Part shown: one piece after another, positions 8,054-16,389 of the stretch
Layout of the letters: each line of letters opens with the position of its first letter
How positions within the stretch are numbered: position 1 is the stretch's first letter
Assembly: GCA_021787475.1 (NCBI GenBank)
Contig: JAJYLW010000004.1
Coordinates: 50,902 to 114,901, forward strand
Direction: 5' to 3'
Length of the DNA stretch: 64,000 bases
Source: Actinomycetes bacterium
GTDB taxonomy: Bacteria > Actinomycetota > Thermoleophilia > BMS3ABIN01
Program-made: the position numbers and the translations under genes
Notes under the pieces: generated by a model
Told to the model about the DNA's origin: nothing
The model's input: the letters and a program-made list of their open reading frames with translations, nothing else
Databases searched by the model: none

Positions 8054-9063
8054 CCGGCCCCCAGCGCCTTGATGACATCCCTGACATCCCGCCCTGCCGG
8101 GCAGCCGCGGATGCAGCGGCCGCAGCCGGTGCAAAGAAACTCGCCCCGGTTGAGCGGGAAGTAACTGAACTTGTGCGCCAGGCGGTTTCGGTAGCGATGC
8201 GCCGCCTCCGGCCGCGGGTTATGGCCGGAGCTCTCCAGCGTGTAAGCGTAAAACATGCAAGCGTCCCAACAGCGGTAGCGTCCGCCGGCGCGGTCCGACT
8301 CCATCTCGTCAAAGATGTTAAAACAGTGGCAGGCAGGGCAGGCGTAGCTGCAGTAGCCGCAGGAGAGGCAGCCTTCCGCCGTCCGGCGCCAGAAATCAAT
8401 ATCGTCAAATTTGTCAAGCAGCCGCTGCCCAAGCCGGGCCAGCTCGACCTTGGCGGTCTCGGCCAGCGGCGGCTTTTCCAGGTTCGATTCCTGGAAAAGG
8501 TCAAGGGCGGCCAGCTCCCGTCCCGTGGCGCTGACTGCCTCGGCAAGAAAGCCGCCGGAAACCGGATAGAAGATCAAGTCGGAGCCGGCCGTCGCGGCGG
8601 CGCCATCTTCAAACGACGAGCAAAAGCAAGCGCTGTCGCAGGAGGTGCAGGCGAGCGTTATTACGGTAAGCGCCCCGCGGCGGGCCCGGTAATGCTGATC
8701 GTTGTACGAGCGCCCAGAACCATCAAGAAAGAGGGCGTCAAGGGTGACGAGCGCTTTGGCGTCACAGGCTCGCGCCGCGAAGACGGCCGCCCGTTCCCGC
8801 AGTTCGTCCACCTCGATCTCGATTTTCTCCCTCTCGCCGGCACGGTGGTAGCGGAAGGAAAACAGACGCTCAGTCGCCGGCAGGACCAGCCCCTTCACCG
8901 GCAGCGCGCTGTAAAGGCCGGTCTCGATCTCGGCGCCCTCGCGCCAGGGCGCAAAAAGAACAGTGTTAACAGTATCCCTGACAACCTGCGGCGCCCATAC
9001 CGTTGCGTTTTCGGAAAGCCTGAGCAGCAACGCGGTAATATTTTCCTCCGGAATGAATCTCAC
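8050..9063 (-). CDS. flxB: Iron-sulfur subunit FlxB-like (4Fe-4S dicluster, anaerobic sulfite reductase A-like)
   Basis: 337 residues. The middle contains CLSCGYCSYACPACHC (one 4Fe-4S cluster) and the C-terminus CTGCGRCIRGCPAGRDV (second cluster). Additional cysteines in LACTSCDSACFCSSF (about 190-205) may hold another centre. This layout resembles the AsrA/HydB-type subunits that pass electrons between a flavin subunit and Hdr. It starts and ends with 4-nt overlaps with its neighbours, so translation is tightly coupled. Cytoplasmic; no signal or membrane segment. Confidence 0.82.
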   Translation of the reverse strand: MRFIPEENITALLLRLSENATVWAPQVVRDTVNTVLFAPWREGAEIETGLYSALPVKGLVLPATERLFSFRYHRAGEREKIEIEVDELRERAAVFAARACDAKALVTLDALFLDGSGRSYNDQHYRARRGALTVITLACTSCDSACFCSSFEDGAAATAGSDLIFYPVSGGFLAEAVSATGRELAALDLFQESNLEKPPLAETAKVELARLGQRLLDKFDDIDFWRRTAEGCLSCGYCSYACPACHCFNIFDEMESDRAGGRYRCWDACMFYAYTLESSGHNPRPEAAHRYRNRLAHKFSYFPLNRGEFLCTGCGRCIRGCPAGRDVRDVIKALGAG

Positions 9064-9983
9064 CGCTCTTCATCCCAGGTATCATTTTTGATGTCAAACG
9101 TGAGAAACGGCGGTTTGGCCTCGCCGCCGGCGCGGTAGCCGAACAACTCCTCGACGACATCATTCTGCTCCTCCAGCAGCAGCATCAGTGGGATGCCAAC
9201 GGGGCAGGCGCGCTCACACTCTTCACAGCCGGTGCAGCGGCCGGCCAAGTGGTTGACGCGGATCAGCTGCGCCATCCATGACTGTGGCGAATCAACCGCG
9301 GCGCCGGCCCAACCGGGCTCGTGCGCCTGGATCGTGCAGACATCGCGGCAGACACAAAGAGGACAGGCCTCACGGCAGGCGTAACAGCGGATGCAGCGCG
9401 AAAACTGATCCTGCCAGAACTGCCGCCGCTCGGCCACGGTCATAGCGGCGAACCGCTTGCGAATCCCCGCGGGCTCGGCCGGCGGCGCCGGCGCTTCACT
9501 GCTTGCCTCACCCACCGTCACATCGCAGATCACCGGCTCCGGGTCGCGGCAACCGCGGCACTTCCAGAGCAGGATCTCCTCGCGGGCAACCGTCTTTCCC
9601 TCCATCGCCACCTTGCCAGCGGCGTCACAGACCTGCTTGCCAAACCCGAAACAGCGCCAAGCTTTCTTGACATCGATCATGCCGGGGCAGCTGGCGCCGA
9701 TGACGAAGACGCCGCTCCGCTTGACGGCGCCCTCGGCAATCAGCTGGGCTATGCTCCTGGCGTCGCAACCTTTGGCCACGATCCCCACTTTTTTGTCAGC
9801 AAGCCGTGGCAGGTATACGGCCAGGTTATGCGCGCAGGTCGAGTCGAAAACAGCAGCGTCTGCTTCTGCCGGTGTGTGAAAGAACGCCGGCACAGCCACG
9901 CCCGCGGCCGGCGACTGCGCCCAGCCCAGCACAACGTCCACTTGCTCAAGCGCCTTTTTTATTATCGGGATTAATTCTTCCAT
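9060..9983 (-). CDS. flxC: Iron-sulfur subunit FlxC-like (4Fe-4S dicluster protein)
   Basis: 307 residues. The N-terminal half holds an FCN-hydrogenase-beta/FrhB-like region with KGCDARSIAQLI and CRGCRDPEPVIC. The C-terminal half has two cluster motifs: CIRCYACREACPLCVC (about 218-233) and CTGCEECERACPVGIP (about 262-277). The FrhB-like segment (GxxCDARS) suggests a flavin or ferredoxin-interaction role. It sits between mvhD/flxD and flxB, and its ATGA overlaps flxB. Together with FlxABD it would feed HdrABC. Confidence 0.82.
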   Translation of the reverse strand: MEELIPIIKKALEQVDVVLGWAQSPAAGVAVPAFFHTPAEADAAVFDSTCAHNLAVYLPRLADKKVGIVAKGCDARSIAQLIAEGAVKRSGVFVIGASCPGMIDVKKAWRCFGFGKQVCDAAGKVAMEGKTVAREEILLWKCRGCRDPEPVICDVTVGEASSEAPAPPAEPAGIRKRFAAMTVAERRQFWQDQFSRCIRCYACREACPLCVCRDVCTIQAHEPGWAGAAVDSPQSWMAQLIRVNHLAGRCTGCEECERACPVGIPLMLLLEEQNDVVEELFGYRAGGEAKPPFLTFDIKNDTWDEER

Positions 9984-10073
9984 CAGTTCTTCGTTAACGT
10001 TTCATATTTAAAGCTACACGTCTTTTCGGGCCACGTTAAACGTGAAACGTTGAGCATAAAACGAAAAATATTT
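9984..10073. repeat. AACGTTTCACG-type spacer repeat
   Basis: The 90-base flxC-flxD gap contains TTAACGTTTCATATTTAAAG and CGTTAAACGTGAAACGTTG, degenerate copies of a GTTTAACGTTTCACG palindromic unit. Similar copies lie at 10501-10575, 17583-17612, 35995-36010 and 55200-55225. Confidence 0.5.
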
Positions 10074-10475
10074 CTAACTGCCTTCATCCACGTCTTTGAT
10101 AGCCTCAGTAAAAGTGTTTACAATCTCCGCCCAGCGAGCCCCTTCCGAGGCGCTCACCCAGGTGTAATGAAACCGCTCCGGCTCAATGCCCAGGGCGGGC
10201 AGCATCCTTCCCAGCAGCTCCAGCCGCCGGCGGGCAAGGTAATTGCCGCTGCCGTAATGGCAGTCTCCCGGATGGCAGCCGCTTACAAGGACGCCGTCCG
10301 CGCCTTCCTGAAAAGCCTTAAGCACGAGCAGGGGATCAACCCGGCCAGAGCAGGGAACCCTGATGATGCGCATGCCGGCCGGCTGCTCCATCCTGGCCAT
10401 GCCGGCCATGTCGGCGCCGGCATAAGCACACCAATTACACAAAAACCCGACTATTTTCACGTCTTTTCCAGGCAT
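10074..10475 (-). CDS. flxD: MvhD-like/FlxD electron-transfer subunit
   Basis: 133 residues, the typical length of methyl-viologen-reducing hydrogenase delta subunits. The [2Fe-2S] cysteines are in FLCNWCAY, IRVPCSG and SGCHPGDCHY. MvhD links the electron donor (hydrogenase in methanogens, Flx flavoprotein in bacteria) to HdrA. Here it lies directly between hdrA and flxC, the expected position for FlxD. Spacers of about 90-100 bases with repeat sequence separate it from both neighbours, unlike the tight flxCBA junctions. Confidence 0.9.
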   Translation of the reverse strand: MPGKDVKIVGFLCNWCAYAGADMAGMARMEQPAGMRIIRVPCSGRVDPLLVLKAFQEGADGVLVSGCHPGDCHYGSGNYLARRRLELLGRMLPALGIEPERFHYTWVSASEGARWAEIVNTFTEAIKDVDEGS

Positions 10476-10579
10476 CCTGGTAATTCAATAAAGGCGTTTT
10501 CGTTTCATGTTTAACGTTTCACGTTTAACATCCAGGGAGGATGATTTACGTGAAACGTTAAACGTTCAAAATTATACGT
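10476..10579. repeat. AACGTTTCACG-type spacer repeat
   Basis: The hdrA-flxD gap carries GTTTAACGTTTCACGTTTAAC and, 30 bases on, ACGTGAAACGTTAAACG, which are palindromic with respect to each other. They belong to the same family as the previous gap. No coding frame is seen. Confidence 0.5.
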
Positions 10580-12535
10580 TCATCTTAAAACTTCAACCAA
10601 CTCGGCTAAAAGTTGTTTGTCAGTATAACCATTAAGTGATATTGCGCCGGGCGGGCAGGCGGCGTTGCAGATGCCGCAGCCGCGGCAAAGCGATTCAATC
10701 ACCCGCGCCGTCACCAGCCCATCCGCGAGGCGGTCTTTGTCGATGGCGCCGAATGGACAGACGTCGCGGCACTTGAAGCAGCCGGCGCATCTGGACGGAT
10801 TTACCGCCGATACCATCGGGCTGGTCTCAAGCTCGCCGCGCGAAAGCAGCCCGATCACCTTGGCGGCGGCGGCCCCGGCCTGGGCCACCGTGGCGGGAAT
10901 GTCTTTCGGCCCCTGGCAGGCGCCCGCCAGAAAAACGCCGGCCGCCGCAGCTTCCACCGGCCTCAGCTTGGGATGCTCCTCGGCCATGAAGCCGGTCTCA
11001 TCACAGGCAATGTTAAGCTTCCGGGCCAGCTCGCCGGCGCCGGGGGCAGCGGTGAGGCCGGCGGCCAGCACCACCAGGTCCGCCTCGATCTCCACCTGGT
11101 CGCCGGCGAGTGTATCCGTTCCCATTACCACCAGCTTGCCGCGGCGGGGAAAAATCCTGCCGACGCGGCCGCGGATGAAAATGGCGCCGTACCGCGTCTG
11201 GGCGCGGCGGACGAATTCTTCATAATTCTTGCCGCCGGCGCGCATGTCAATGTAAAAAATATAAGACTGCGAATCAGGAATATGCTCTTTGGTAAGTATT
11301 GCCTGCTTTGCGGTATACATGCAGCCGACGCTGCAGCACTGGGGCCGGCCCGCTGACTCATCCCGCGAGCCAACGCAGGAGACAAACGCCACCTGCCGCG
11401 GCTCGGCGCCGTCCGACGGGCGCCGGATGAGGCCGCCCGTGGGTCCGGAAGCGGACAGGAGCCGCTCGTACTGCGCCGAAGTAATCACATCCGGGTAAAG
11501 TCCTTTGCCAAAAGTGGGATAGGAGCCGGTCCAGTCGTAATGCCCGTAACCGGTGGCCGCGACAACGGCGCCGAAACTGCGGCTGACAACTTCATCCTCC
11601 TGCCCGTAATCAACGGCGCCGGCCGGGCAGAGCTTCTGGCAGAGCCGGCATTTGCCGCCATTAAAGCGGCGGCAGTACTGCTTGCGCAGGCTGGCCACCA
11701 GCGGCACCGCCTGGGGAAAGGCAACCGAGATCGCTTTTGACTGGCAGAGCCCGGCATTGAAATCATCCGGCGCTGGAGCAGGGCATTTCTCCTGGCAGAT
11801 CATGCAGCCGGTGCATTTTTCTTCGTCAACACAAGTGGATCTCCGCCGGATGTCAATCTGGAAATCTCCGACAAGCCCGCGAACGTCGTCAACTTCCGCA
11901 TTTGTCATCAGTTCGATATGATCGTGCTGCTTTATCTCAACCATCAGCGGCGTCAAGATGCACGAGGAACAATCCAGCGTTGGAAATGTCTTATCCAGGC
12001 GCGCCATATTCCCGCCGATGCTGGGGCTCTTCTCTACCAGGGTCACCGGGATGCCGGCGGCGGAAATATCCAGCGCCGCCCTGATGCCGGCAATGCCGCC
12101 ACCAATAACGAGCGCCCGTCTGACCGCCGCTGTTTTTCCTCCCTGGAGCGGCACGTGGGCGCGGATGCGGGCAACCGCCTTGCGCACGAGGTCAACGGCC
12201 TTCATCGTCGCCTCGCCGGTATCGGCGTGGATCCAGGAGCACTGCTCGCGGATATTGACCATCTCCATCATGTAGGGGTTGAGGCCGGCGCGCTCAAGCG
12301 CGCGCCTGAATGTGGCCTCATGCATCCGCGGCGAGCAGGCGGCGATGACGATGCGGTCCAGGCGTTTCTCCCGGACCGCCGCGCCAATGGCGGCCTGGCC
12401 CGGGTCGGAGCAGGTGTACTGAATGCTCTCGGCGTGTGCGACGCCGCGCATGCCCGCGGCCGCCGCCGCCACCGCGCCGGTGTCAACGGTGGCGCTGATA
12501 TTGGTGCCGCACTGGCAGATGAAAACGCCTAACAC
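10580..12535 (-). CDS. hdrA: Heterodisulfide reductase-type subunit A (flavin, 4Fe-4S)
   Basis: 651 residues, GTG start at 12535. An N-terminal domain begins FICQCGTNI and includes ACSPRMHEATFRRAL. The FAD-binding motif is VIGGGIAGIRAALDISAAG near residue 145. CTGCMICQEKCPAP and the CRLCQKLCPAGA segment are ferredoxin motifs in the middle. The C-terminus holds two 4Fe-4S motifs, CAGCFKCRDVCPFGAI and CRGCGICNAACPPGAI. HdrA carries the bifurcating or electron-confurcating flavin in Hdr complexes. Genes hdrC and hdrB lie upstream and flxD-C-B-A downstream, so it is the hub linking the two halves. Confidence 0.93.
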   Translation of the reverse strand: MLGVFICQCGTNISATVDTGAVAAAAAGMRGVAHAESIQYTCSDPGQAAIGAAVREKRLDRIVIAACSPRMHEATFRRALERAGLNPYMMEMVNIREQCSWIHADTGEATMKAVDLVRKAVARIRAHVPLQGGKTAAVRRALVIGGGIAGIRAALDISAAGIPVTLVEKSPSIGGNMARLDKTFPTLDCSSCILTPLMVEIKQHDHIELMTNAEVDDVRGLVGDFQIDIRRRSTCVDEEKCTGCMICQEKCPAPAPDDFNAGLCQSKAISVAFPQAVPLVASLRKQYCRRFNGGKCRLCQKLCPAGAVDYGQEDEVVSRSFGAVVAATGYGHYDWTGSYPTFGKGLYPDVITSAQYERLLSASGPTGGLIRRPSDGAEPRQVAFVSCVGSRDESAGRPQCCSVGCMYTAKQAILTKEHIPDSQSYIFYIDMRAGGKNYEEFVRRAQTRYGAIFIRGRVGRIFPRRGKLVVMGTDTLAGDQVEIEADLVVLAAGLTAAPGAGELARKLNIACDETGFMAEEHPKLRPVEAAAAGVFLAGACQGPKDIPATVAQAGAAAAKVIGLLSRGELETSPMVSAVNPSRCAGCFKCRDVCPFGAIDKDRLADGLVTARVIESLCRGCGICNAACPPGAISLNGYTDKQLLAELVEVLR

Positions 12536-12729
12536 CGGACTTTGGATTCTGGACTCTGGATTTCGGATAAACCAAAAACCCGGATGCTGGATGCCGGATG
12601 CCGGATACTGAATAAAACCTGAAACTCCAAACCTGAAACCGGAGCCCGGAGCCTGGATATTTGATTTTGGATTTCGGATAAACCAAAAAAGACTGTGATG
12701 TCAAAGCCCAAGTTGATCATTAATTCCCA
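12536..12729. repeat. Spacer with GGATTTCGGATAAACCAAAAA direct repeats
   Basis: The 194-base gap between hdrB and hdrA contains two direct copies of GGATTTCGGATAAACCAAAA, at about 12558 and 12668. They are embedded in low-complexity GGAT/TGGATTC-type sequence. The same style of sequence occurs near 14200, 38690, 48095 and 56725. It is not CRISPR-like because unit length and spacing vary. Confidence 0.6.
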
Positions 12730-13617
12730 TTATGCTTTTTTTGTGTTGTCAAAGCTCGATGTCCGATGGCTGATGCCCAAACTCAGGTGTGCATCGATGC
12801 CCAACTCTTCCGGCGAAAAGCCCAGCGCCAGGCCGAGCGCCTGGGTCAGATAAAGAACCGGCAGATGGTAGTCGGTGCCGAAAGCATCATTGATCTGCTG
12901 CTGACGCAAGTCCAGGTTTTGATGACAAAGCGGGCAGACGGTCACGAGAGCGTCCACCCCGCATTCCAAAGCAACCTCGATGATGCGCCGGCTCGCCTTA
13001 AGCACGATCTCTTTCCTGGCCAGCCCCATGTAAGAGCCGCAGCACTCGGTTTTAAACGGGAAGTGAGGAATTGTCGCGCCGGCCGCTTTCAGCAGCGGCT
13101 CCATCTTGACCGGATCATTGGGGTCGTCGTAGAGGACAATCTCAGGCGGCCGCACCAGCACGCAGCCGTAATAGGTGCCGAGGGCGATACCGCTCAGCCT
13201 TCCCCGCGTCCGTCCGGCCAGATCCCCGGGGTCGATCTCCCGGTTGAGCAGTTGCACCAGATTCAGAACTTCGGTCTGGTAACGGACCGGCTCGCGCAGG
13301 GCCCGCTCGGTGCGGCGGCGCAGCTCATCGTTGTGAGACAGCTCATGCTGGGCATACTTGAGCCGGTTAAAACAGCCGGCGCAGGGAGCCACCATCGAGT
13401 CATGGCCGGCGCCGGCAATGTGCAGATTGCGCGCCGGCAGAAGGATGCCGAGGTCGCCGCCCCAGTGGTGCGGGGCCGGCGAAGCGCCGCAGCAGTTCCA
13501 GTCTTCAAGCTCATCAAGGCCTATGTCAAAAGCGCCTGCCACCAACCGGAACGACTTGTCGTACTCGGTGGCGCTGCTGCTTAAAGAGCAGCCCGGGAAA
13601 TAGGAATATACGCTCAT
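12730..13617 (-). CDS. hdrB: Heterodisulfide reductase-type subunit B
   Basis: 295 residues from the ATG at 13617, 7 nt after the hdrC stop and behind AGGGG. An earlier frame start overlapping hdrC adds 43 atypical residues. The protein opens YSYFPGCSLSS, then has two CCG domains: WNCCGASP...APCAGC and TECCGSYMG...VCPLCHQN. These cysteines hold the paired non-cubane 4Fe-4S clusters that reduce disulfides in HdrB. Partners are HdrA and HdrC in the same operon. The physiological disulfide in bacteria is uncertain (DsrC-like proteins have been proposed); no dsrC is in the window. Confidence 0.94.
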   Translation of the reverse strand: MSVYSYFPGCSLSSSATEYDKSFRLVAGAFDIGLDELEDWNCCGASPAPHHWGGDLGILLPARNLHIAGAGHDSMVAPCAGCFNRLKYAQHELSHNDELRRRTERALREPVRYQTEVLNLVQLLNREIDPGDLAGRTRGRLSGIALGTYYGCVLVRPPEIVLYDDPNDPVKMEPLLKAAGATIPHFPFKTECCGSYMGLARKEIVLKASRRIIEVALECGVDALVTVCPLCHQNLDLRQQQINDAFGTDYHLPVLYLTQALGLALGFSPEELGIDAHLSLGISHRTSSFDNTKKA

Positions 13618-13624
13618 GCCGGCG

Positions 13625-14185
13625 TCACCCCTGCCTGCCGTTGATCTGCTGGAACAGCCGCCGCACCTGGCGCCTGTGCCTGATCCGGGGCGGAACGAAA
13701 TGAAAATTTTTCTTGCGCAGCATTGGCGGCAGCAGCCCCGCGTCATTGAACAGATTGTTAGTCCTTAAATTAAACCAGAAAAACAGTCCCGCCTCATGCA
13801 GGCGCCCGTGACGGCGGACATTGTTAAGAAAGCCGCGCCGGAAAAGGCGCAGGTCACGCTCGCTGTCCTTCAGGCCCGCCTCGTCGGCCACCGCCTTGGC
13901 GGTCTCGATCACGCCGGCGACGTCCAGCTTCATCGGGCAGCGCATCGAGCAGGTCATGCAATCGAGGCAAAGCTGAGCCGCCCGGGAAGCAAGCACTTCG
14001 CGCACCATACCAACCTGCAGCAATCGCATCAAGCGGTGCGGCGGGTAGTCAAAAGCAAACGCGGCGACGCAGGTCGAGGTGCAGCGGCCGCACTGGTAAC
14101 AGGCCGACAGCCGCTGGCCGCTCCGCTTCTCGATCTCGGCGAGGAGGGCCGCGCCGGCGTTAATGCTTTCGGGAAATCTGATCAT
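13625..14185 (-). CDS. hdrC: Heterodisulfide reductase-type subunit C (two 4Fe-4S clusters)
   Basis: 186 residues. Two ferredoxin motifs are visible, CYQCGRCTSTC (about 29-39) and CLDCMTCSMRCP (about 73-84), followed by a basic C-terminal half. Soluble HdrC passes electrons from HdrA to HdrB; no membrane segment is present, so this is the cytoplasmic type. It is the first gene of the seven-gene hdrCBA-flxDCBA cluster. The 230 bases upstream contain GGATGTTGGACGTTGGA-like low-complexity sequence and no clear promoter. Confidence 0.93.
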   Translation of the reverse strand: MIRFPESINAGAALLAEIEKRSGQRLSACYQCGRCTSTCVAAFAFDYPPHRLMRLLQVGMVREVLASRAAQLCLDCMTCSMRCPMKLDVAGVIETAKAVADEAGLKDSERDLRLFRRGFLNNVRRHGRLHEAGLFFWFNLRTNNLFNDAGLLPPMLRKKNFHFVPPRIRHRRQVRRLFQQINGRQG

Positions 14186-14416
14186 AAACCGGGCTTTGGA
14201 TGTTGGACGTTGGACTAAAGCTGAAAAACCTTGTCAATCCTGCTCCCGCGGTCAAATTTGCTTGCGGAAAAATCAATAGCCCAGGATATTATCCTCAGCC
14301 ACCCGGATAAGGTCCTGAGCTATCCCGGCCGGCGCCCTTAACTTGCGCTGGCCAAAAAAGCTGCCGCAAAATCTTTGTGAATATTTTAACAGCTTAAGGA
14401 ATTTTAACAGCCCCGC

Positions 14417-15511
14417 CTAGCAGATGTCAACAAGATTGTAAGCATTGTCCCTCTGGACAGGCCGCATGCCGGCGGCACTGATCGCATGGACGAGCTCATC
14501 CCGGCCGGCCCGGTAGCTGACTCCGGCGGCCGCCACCACGTTCTCCTCGATCATGGTGCTGCCCAGGTCATTGGCGCCGAATGCGAGCGCAATCTGCGCC
14601 ACTTTCAGTCCCTGGGTCACCCAGGAAGCCTGAATATTGGCGATGTTATCCAGATAAATGCGGCTCACCGCCACTGTCATCAGATAATCAACGCCGCTGG
14701 ATCTGGCCTGTCCTTGCAGGCGCGTGTGCGCATCCTGGAAAGTCCAGGGAATAAACGCTGTGAAGCCGCCGGTCTCATCCTGGAGGGCGCGAACGCGCCT
14801 CATATGCTTGATCCGGTCCGCAATAGTTTCCACGCCGCCAAACATCATCGTGGCGGTGCCCTTCAGTCCCGCCTGGTGGGCGGCGCGCATCACATCAAGC
14901 CAGGCGCCGCTCATGATCTTGCGCGGGCTGACGCGCCGGCGCACAGCATCCACCAGAATCTCGGCGCCGCCGCCGGGAAGCGAATCGAGGCCGGCATCCT
15001 TCAGGCGCTCCAGCGCTTCGCTAACCGGGATGCGGCTGATTTTAGCAATATGGTATATCTCCGGTGGCGACAGGGAATGGATGTAAATGGGGTAGTTCTG
15101 CTTGATGGCGCGAAACAGGTCACAAAAATACTCAATGTCAAGGTCAGGGTGGAGCCCTCCCTGCATCATGATGCCGGTGCCGCCCAGGTCGATCGTCTCT
15201 TCGATCTTGGCGAAGATCTCCCGGCGGGAGAGCAGGAAGCCTTCCGCCGAGCCCGGCTTCCGGTGGAAAGCGCAAAAGCCGCAGCCGCAGATGCAGTAGT
15301 TCGTGTAGTTGATGTTGCGGTCGATGACAAATGTAACGCGATCCGCCGGAGCGCGCCGCTGCCTGAGAGCGGCCGCGGCCCGGCCGGCGCTGATCAGGTC
15401 GCCGCTTTCAAACAGCGCCAGCGCCTCGTCTTCGCCGATGCGGCCGCCGGCAATCGCCTTTGCGGCTACCTCTTCCGCTGCCGAACGCCGCTGTTTTCCG
15501 CCGGCCGGCAT
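14417..15511 (-). CDS. mqnC: Cyclic dehypoxanthinyl futalosine synthase MqnC (radical SAM)
   Basis: 364 residues. The radical-SAM cluster motif is CGCGFCAFHR (Cx3Cx2C with an aromatic neighbour), preceded by NINYTNYC. GGLHPDLDIEYFCDLF and SLPGGGAEILVD are typical of MqnC/MqnE, and the HPDLD form favours MqnC. The enzyme cyclises dehypoxanthine futalosine in the futalosine route to menaquinone. It starts in a TGATG 1-nt overlap with mqnA, so the genes are cotranslated. MqnB and MqnD are not in the window. Confidence 0.93.
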   Translation of the reverse strand: MPAGGKQRRSAAEEVAAKAIAGGRIGEDEALALFESGDLISAGRAAAALRQRRAPADRVTFVIDRNINYTNYCICGCGFCAFHRKPGSAEGFLLSRREIFAKIEETIDLGGTGIMMQGGLHPDLDIEYFCDLFRAIKQNYPIYIHSLSPPEIYHIAKISRIPVSEALERLKDAGLDSLPGGGAEILVDAVRRRVSPRKIMSGAWLDVMRAAHQAGLKGTATMMFGGVETIADRIKHMRRVRALQDETGGFTAFIPWTFQDAHTRLQGQARSSGVDYLMTVAVSRIYLDNIANIQASWVTQGLKVAQIALAFGANDLGSTMIEENVVAAAGVSYRAGRDELVHAISAAGMRPVQRDNAYNLVDIC

Positions 15512-16389
15512 CAGACAAACTCCAACTGCGGAACCTGGCCGACCGCTCTGATGGCGGCGGCGCGGCGGAAAAACTCAGTCAGGCCCCGCCGGCAATCACC
15601 GTTAAGGTCGTAGCCGAGCTTGGCAAAGTAAGCGCGCAGCAGCGCCGGCGTAAACTCATACTCGCGCGCGGCAGCGGCGACAACCTCCTCCCAATGGCCG
15701 TGGCAGTATTGAAGCGAATGAATCAGGCGGTCCTGGACTTCAAGGGTCTCGTCCGGCCTTGCCTCGAAAAAGGAGCGGCGCACGGCCCAGAGGGCAAATA
15801 CCATCGGCAGCCCGGTAAACTCCTTCCAGAGCTTGCCCAGGTCGTAGCTATACGGCCACCTTCCCCGGTAACAGGCTTCCAGAGCCTGGTCACCGATCAG
15901 AAGGACCGCATCGCAGCCGCTCTCAAACGCGTCACCGACGCCGCCGGAAAGGGCGGAATAAGCCGGGCTGAGCCCGTACTGCTGGCCGAGCAAAATCCTG
16001 AGCAGCACCACCGAGGTGGCGCTTTGACCCGTCAGCGCTACGGAGCCCACCGCGTCGATTGGCCTGGTTGAGATGAGGCGGATGCTGTCGACGGCGCCGT
16101 CGGCGGTAATCGAAATGGTGGGAAAGAGCAGCAGGCGCCGTGGGTGGGCGGCGTACTCGATCGACGAAACCGGGCTGATGTCCAGGCGGCCGGCCAGCAG
16201 CAGCCGGTTCAGCACCGTCGGCACGCCGCGGACGAGCTCGAAGCAGCCCCACCCCTTCCCTTTTTCAAGGCCGTAGTAGAGCGGATAGCCATTCAGGAAC
16301 TCAAAGTGGCCGATCCGGATGACGGACCCTCCCGGCCGCGCTTCGGCGCCGTCGGCGCGGCGGCCGCGACCGCTCCGGACCGCTCTCAT
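15511..16389 (-). CDS. mqnA: Chorismate dehydratase MqnA
   Basis: 292 residues. The start at 16389 overlaps the mqnE stop by 4 nt (ATGA) and gives about 22 extra basic residues before the family start IRIGHFEFLNGYPLYYGL. The conserved FLN, the VP(T)xLN segment and DISPVSSIEYA and LIGDQAL motifs match the periplasmic-binding-like MqnA fold. The enzyme removes water from chorismate to give 3-enolpyruvoyl-benzoate, the first step of the futalosine pathway. The N-terminal extension may be real or an effect of translational coupling; no better start codon exists near the family start. Confidence 0.93.
   Translation of the reverse strand: MRAVRSGRGRRADGAEARPGGSVIRIGHFEFLNGYPLYYGLEKGKGWGCFELVRGVPTVLNRLLLAGRLDISPVSSIEYAAHPRRLLLFPTISITADGAVDSIRLISTRPIDAVGSVALTGQSATSVVLLRILLGQQYGLSPAYSALSGGVGDAFESGCDAVLLIGDQALEACYRGRWPYSYDLGKLWKEFTGLPMVFALWAVRRSFFEARPDETLEVQDRLIHSLQYCHGHWEEVVAAAAREYEFTPALLRAYFAKLGYDLNGDCRRGLTEFFRRAAAIRAVGQVPQLEFV

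Noticed and set aside
12536..12729. Possible CRISPR array
   Set aside because: The direct repeats are few, of uneven spacing and degenerate, with no cas genes anywhere in the window.
13617..13746. Longer N-terminus for hdrB
   Set aside because: The extra 43 residues overlap hdrC and do not look like the family start; the ATG at 13617 fits.
14486..15613. 375-codon plus-strand frame opposite mqnC
   Set aside because: mqnC has clear radical-SAM motifs; the antisense frame has no domain and no start context.
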